Assembly: GCA_045538635.1 (NCBI GenBank) | Contig: JAZSRU010000070.1 | Coordinates: 1 to 6,132, forward strand | Source of the DNA: RGIG5270 sp045538635 | Lineage (GTDB): Bacteria; Verrucomicrobiota; Lentisphaeria; Victivallales; Victivallaceae | Direction of reading: 5' to 3' | Length of the DNA stretch: 6,132 nucleotides | Part shown: positions 6,090-6,132 of the stretch, in pieces | How the letters are laid out: every line of letters starts with the position of its first letter | How positions within the stretch are numbered: position 1 is the stretch's first letter | Made by a program: the position numbers and the translations under genes | The notes under the pieces: generated by a model | What the model was told of the DNA's origin: nothing | Seen by the model: the letters and a program-made list of their open reading frames with translations, nothing else | Databases searched by the model: none

Positions 6090-6123
6090 CTTTGTCCTCC
6101 CTCTTTTTTGAGGGATGACAAAG
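6090..6123. repeat. Long imperfect inverted repeat near the window end
   Basis: CTTTGTC-C-TCCCTC (6090-6103) pairs with GAGGGA-T-GACAAAG (6110-6123): 14 positions, 13 matching, with one C/T mismatch, around a loop of six T residues. The following bases are AAAATCTTT rather than a T run, so it is poorly suited as a plus-strand terminator. It could be a terminator-like element for a gene beyond the window, a protein site or part of a repeat unit. Confidence 0.65.
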
Positions 6124-6132
6124 AAAATCTTT

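Larger units (their letters stand above)
5893..6132. other. Non-coding, hairpin-rich tail; no gene recognised
   Basis: I find no plausible reading frame in this 240-bp stretch on either strand. It changes from AT-rich (to about 5963) to GC-rich (about 5964-6050) and back. It contains several inverted repeats, listed separately where strong, and weaker ones: GGGGAT/ATCCCC around ATCC (6001-6016) and CGCTG/CAGCG (6026-6030 with 6043-6047). GTGTCAG occurs twice (6040-6046 and 6056-6062). Possibilities are a dispersed genomic repeat, an insertion-sequence end or a structured RNA; none can be chosen from the sequence alone. Confidence 0.5.

Noticed and set aside
1..6132. tRNA, rRNA or CRISPR array
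   Set aside because: I saw no cloverleaf pattern, rRNA-like block or regularly spaced direct repeats on either strand.

Overview
The window is bacterial and coding-dense. It has moderate GC in the genes and very AT-rich gaps, clear Shine-Dalgarno sites and strong intrinsic terminators. The gene content ([FeFe]-hydrogenase maturase HydG, an oxidoreductase/glycosidase-like pair, an IS200-type element) suggests an anaerobic, fermentative, carbohydrate-using bacterium. A gut Lentisphaerota/Victivallales-type organism would fit, but that is an impression from gene style and cannot be proven here.

Layout. Positions 1 to about 360 hold the 5' part of an IS200/IS605-family element on the minus strand: a tnpA gene cut by the window edge, a long inverted repeat that hides its ribosome binding site, and a compact hairpin that is probably the transposon left end. 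Next to it lies the terminator of a minus-strand operon with two genes, a TetR-type repressor (1866-2468) and hydG (429-1853), 12 bp apart. HydG carries both diagnostic cysteine motifs. A 152-bp AT-rich divergent promoter region (2469-2620) separates this operon from a plus-strand pair: a Gfo/Idh/MocA NAD(P)-dependent oxidoreductase (2621-3688) and a 700-residue cytoplasmic glycoside-hydrolase-like protein (3726-5828). This pair ends in a strong terminator. The last 240 bp hold no gene but several GC-rich or long inverted repeats.

How the parts may work together. The TetR protein probably represses its own operon through a long palindrome lying over its promoter, and may also affect the divergent pair. 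The pair looks like an intracellular sugar-conjugate module (oxidoreductase plus glycosidase-like enzyme). HydG would make the CO/CN-bearing iron synthon of the [FeFe]-hydrogenase H-cluster, but its partners hydE and hydF are not in the window. The most interesting points are the repressor-coupled solitary hydG, the operator palindrome, the unassigned 700-residue enzyme and its oxidoreductase partner, the RBS-sequestering structure of the IS, and the unexplained structured tail.
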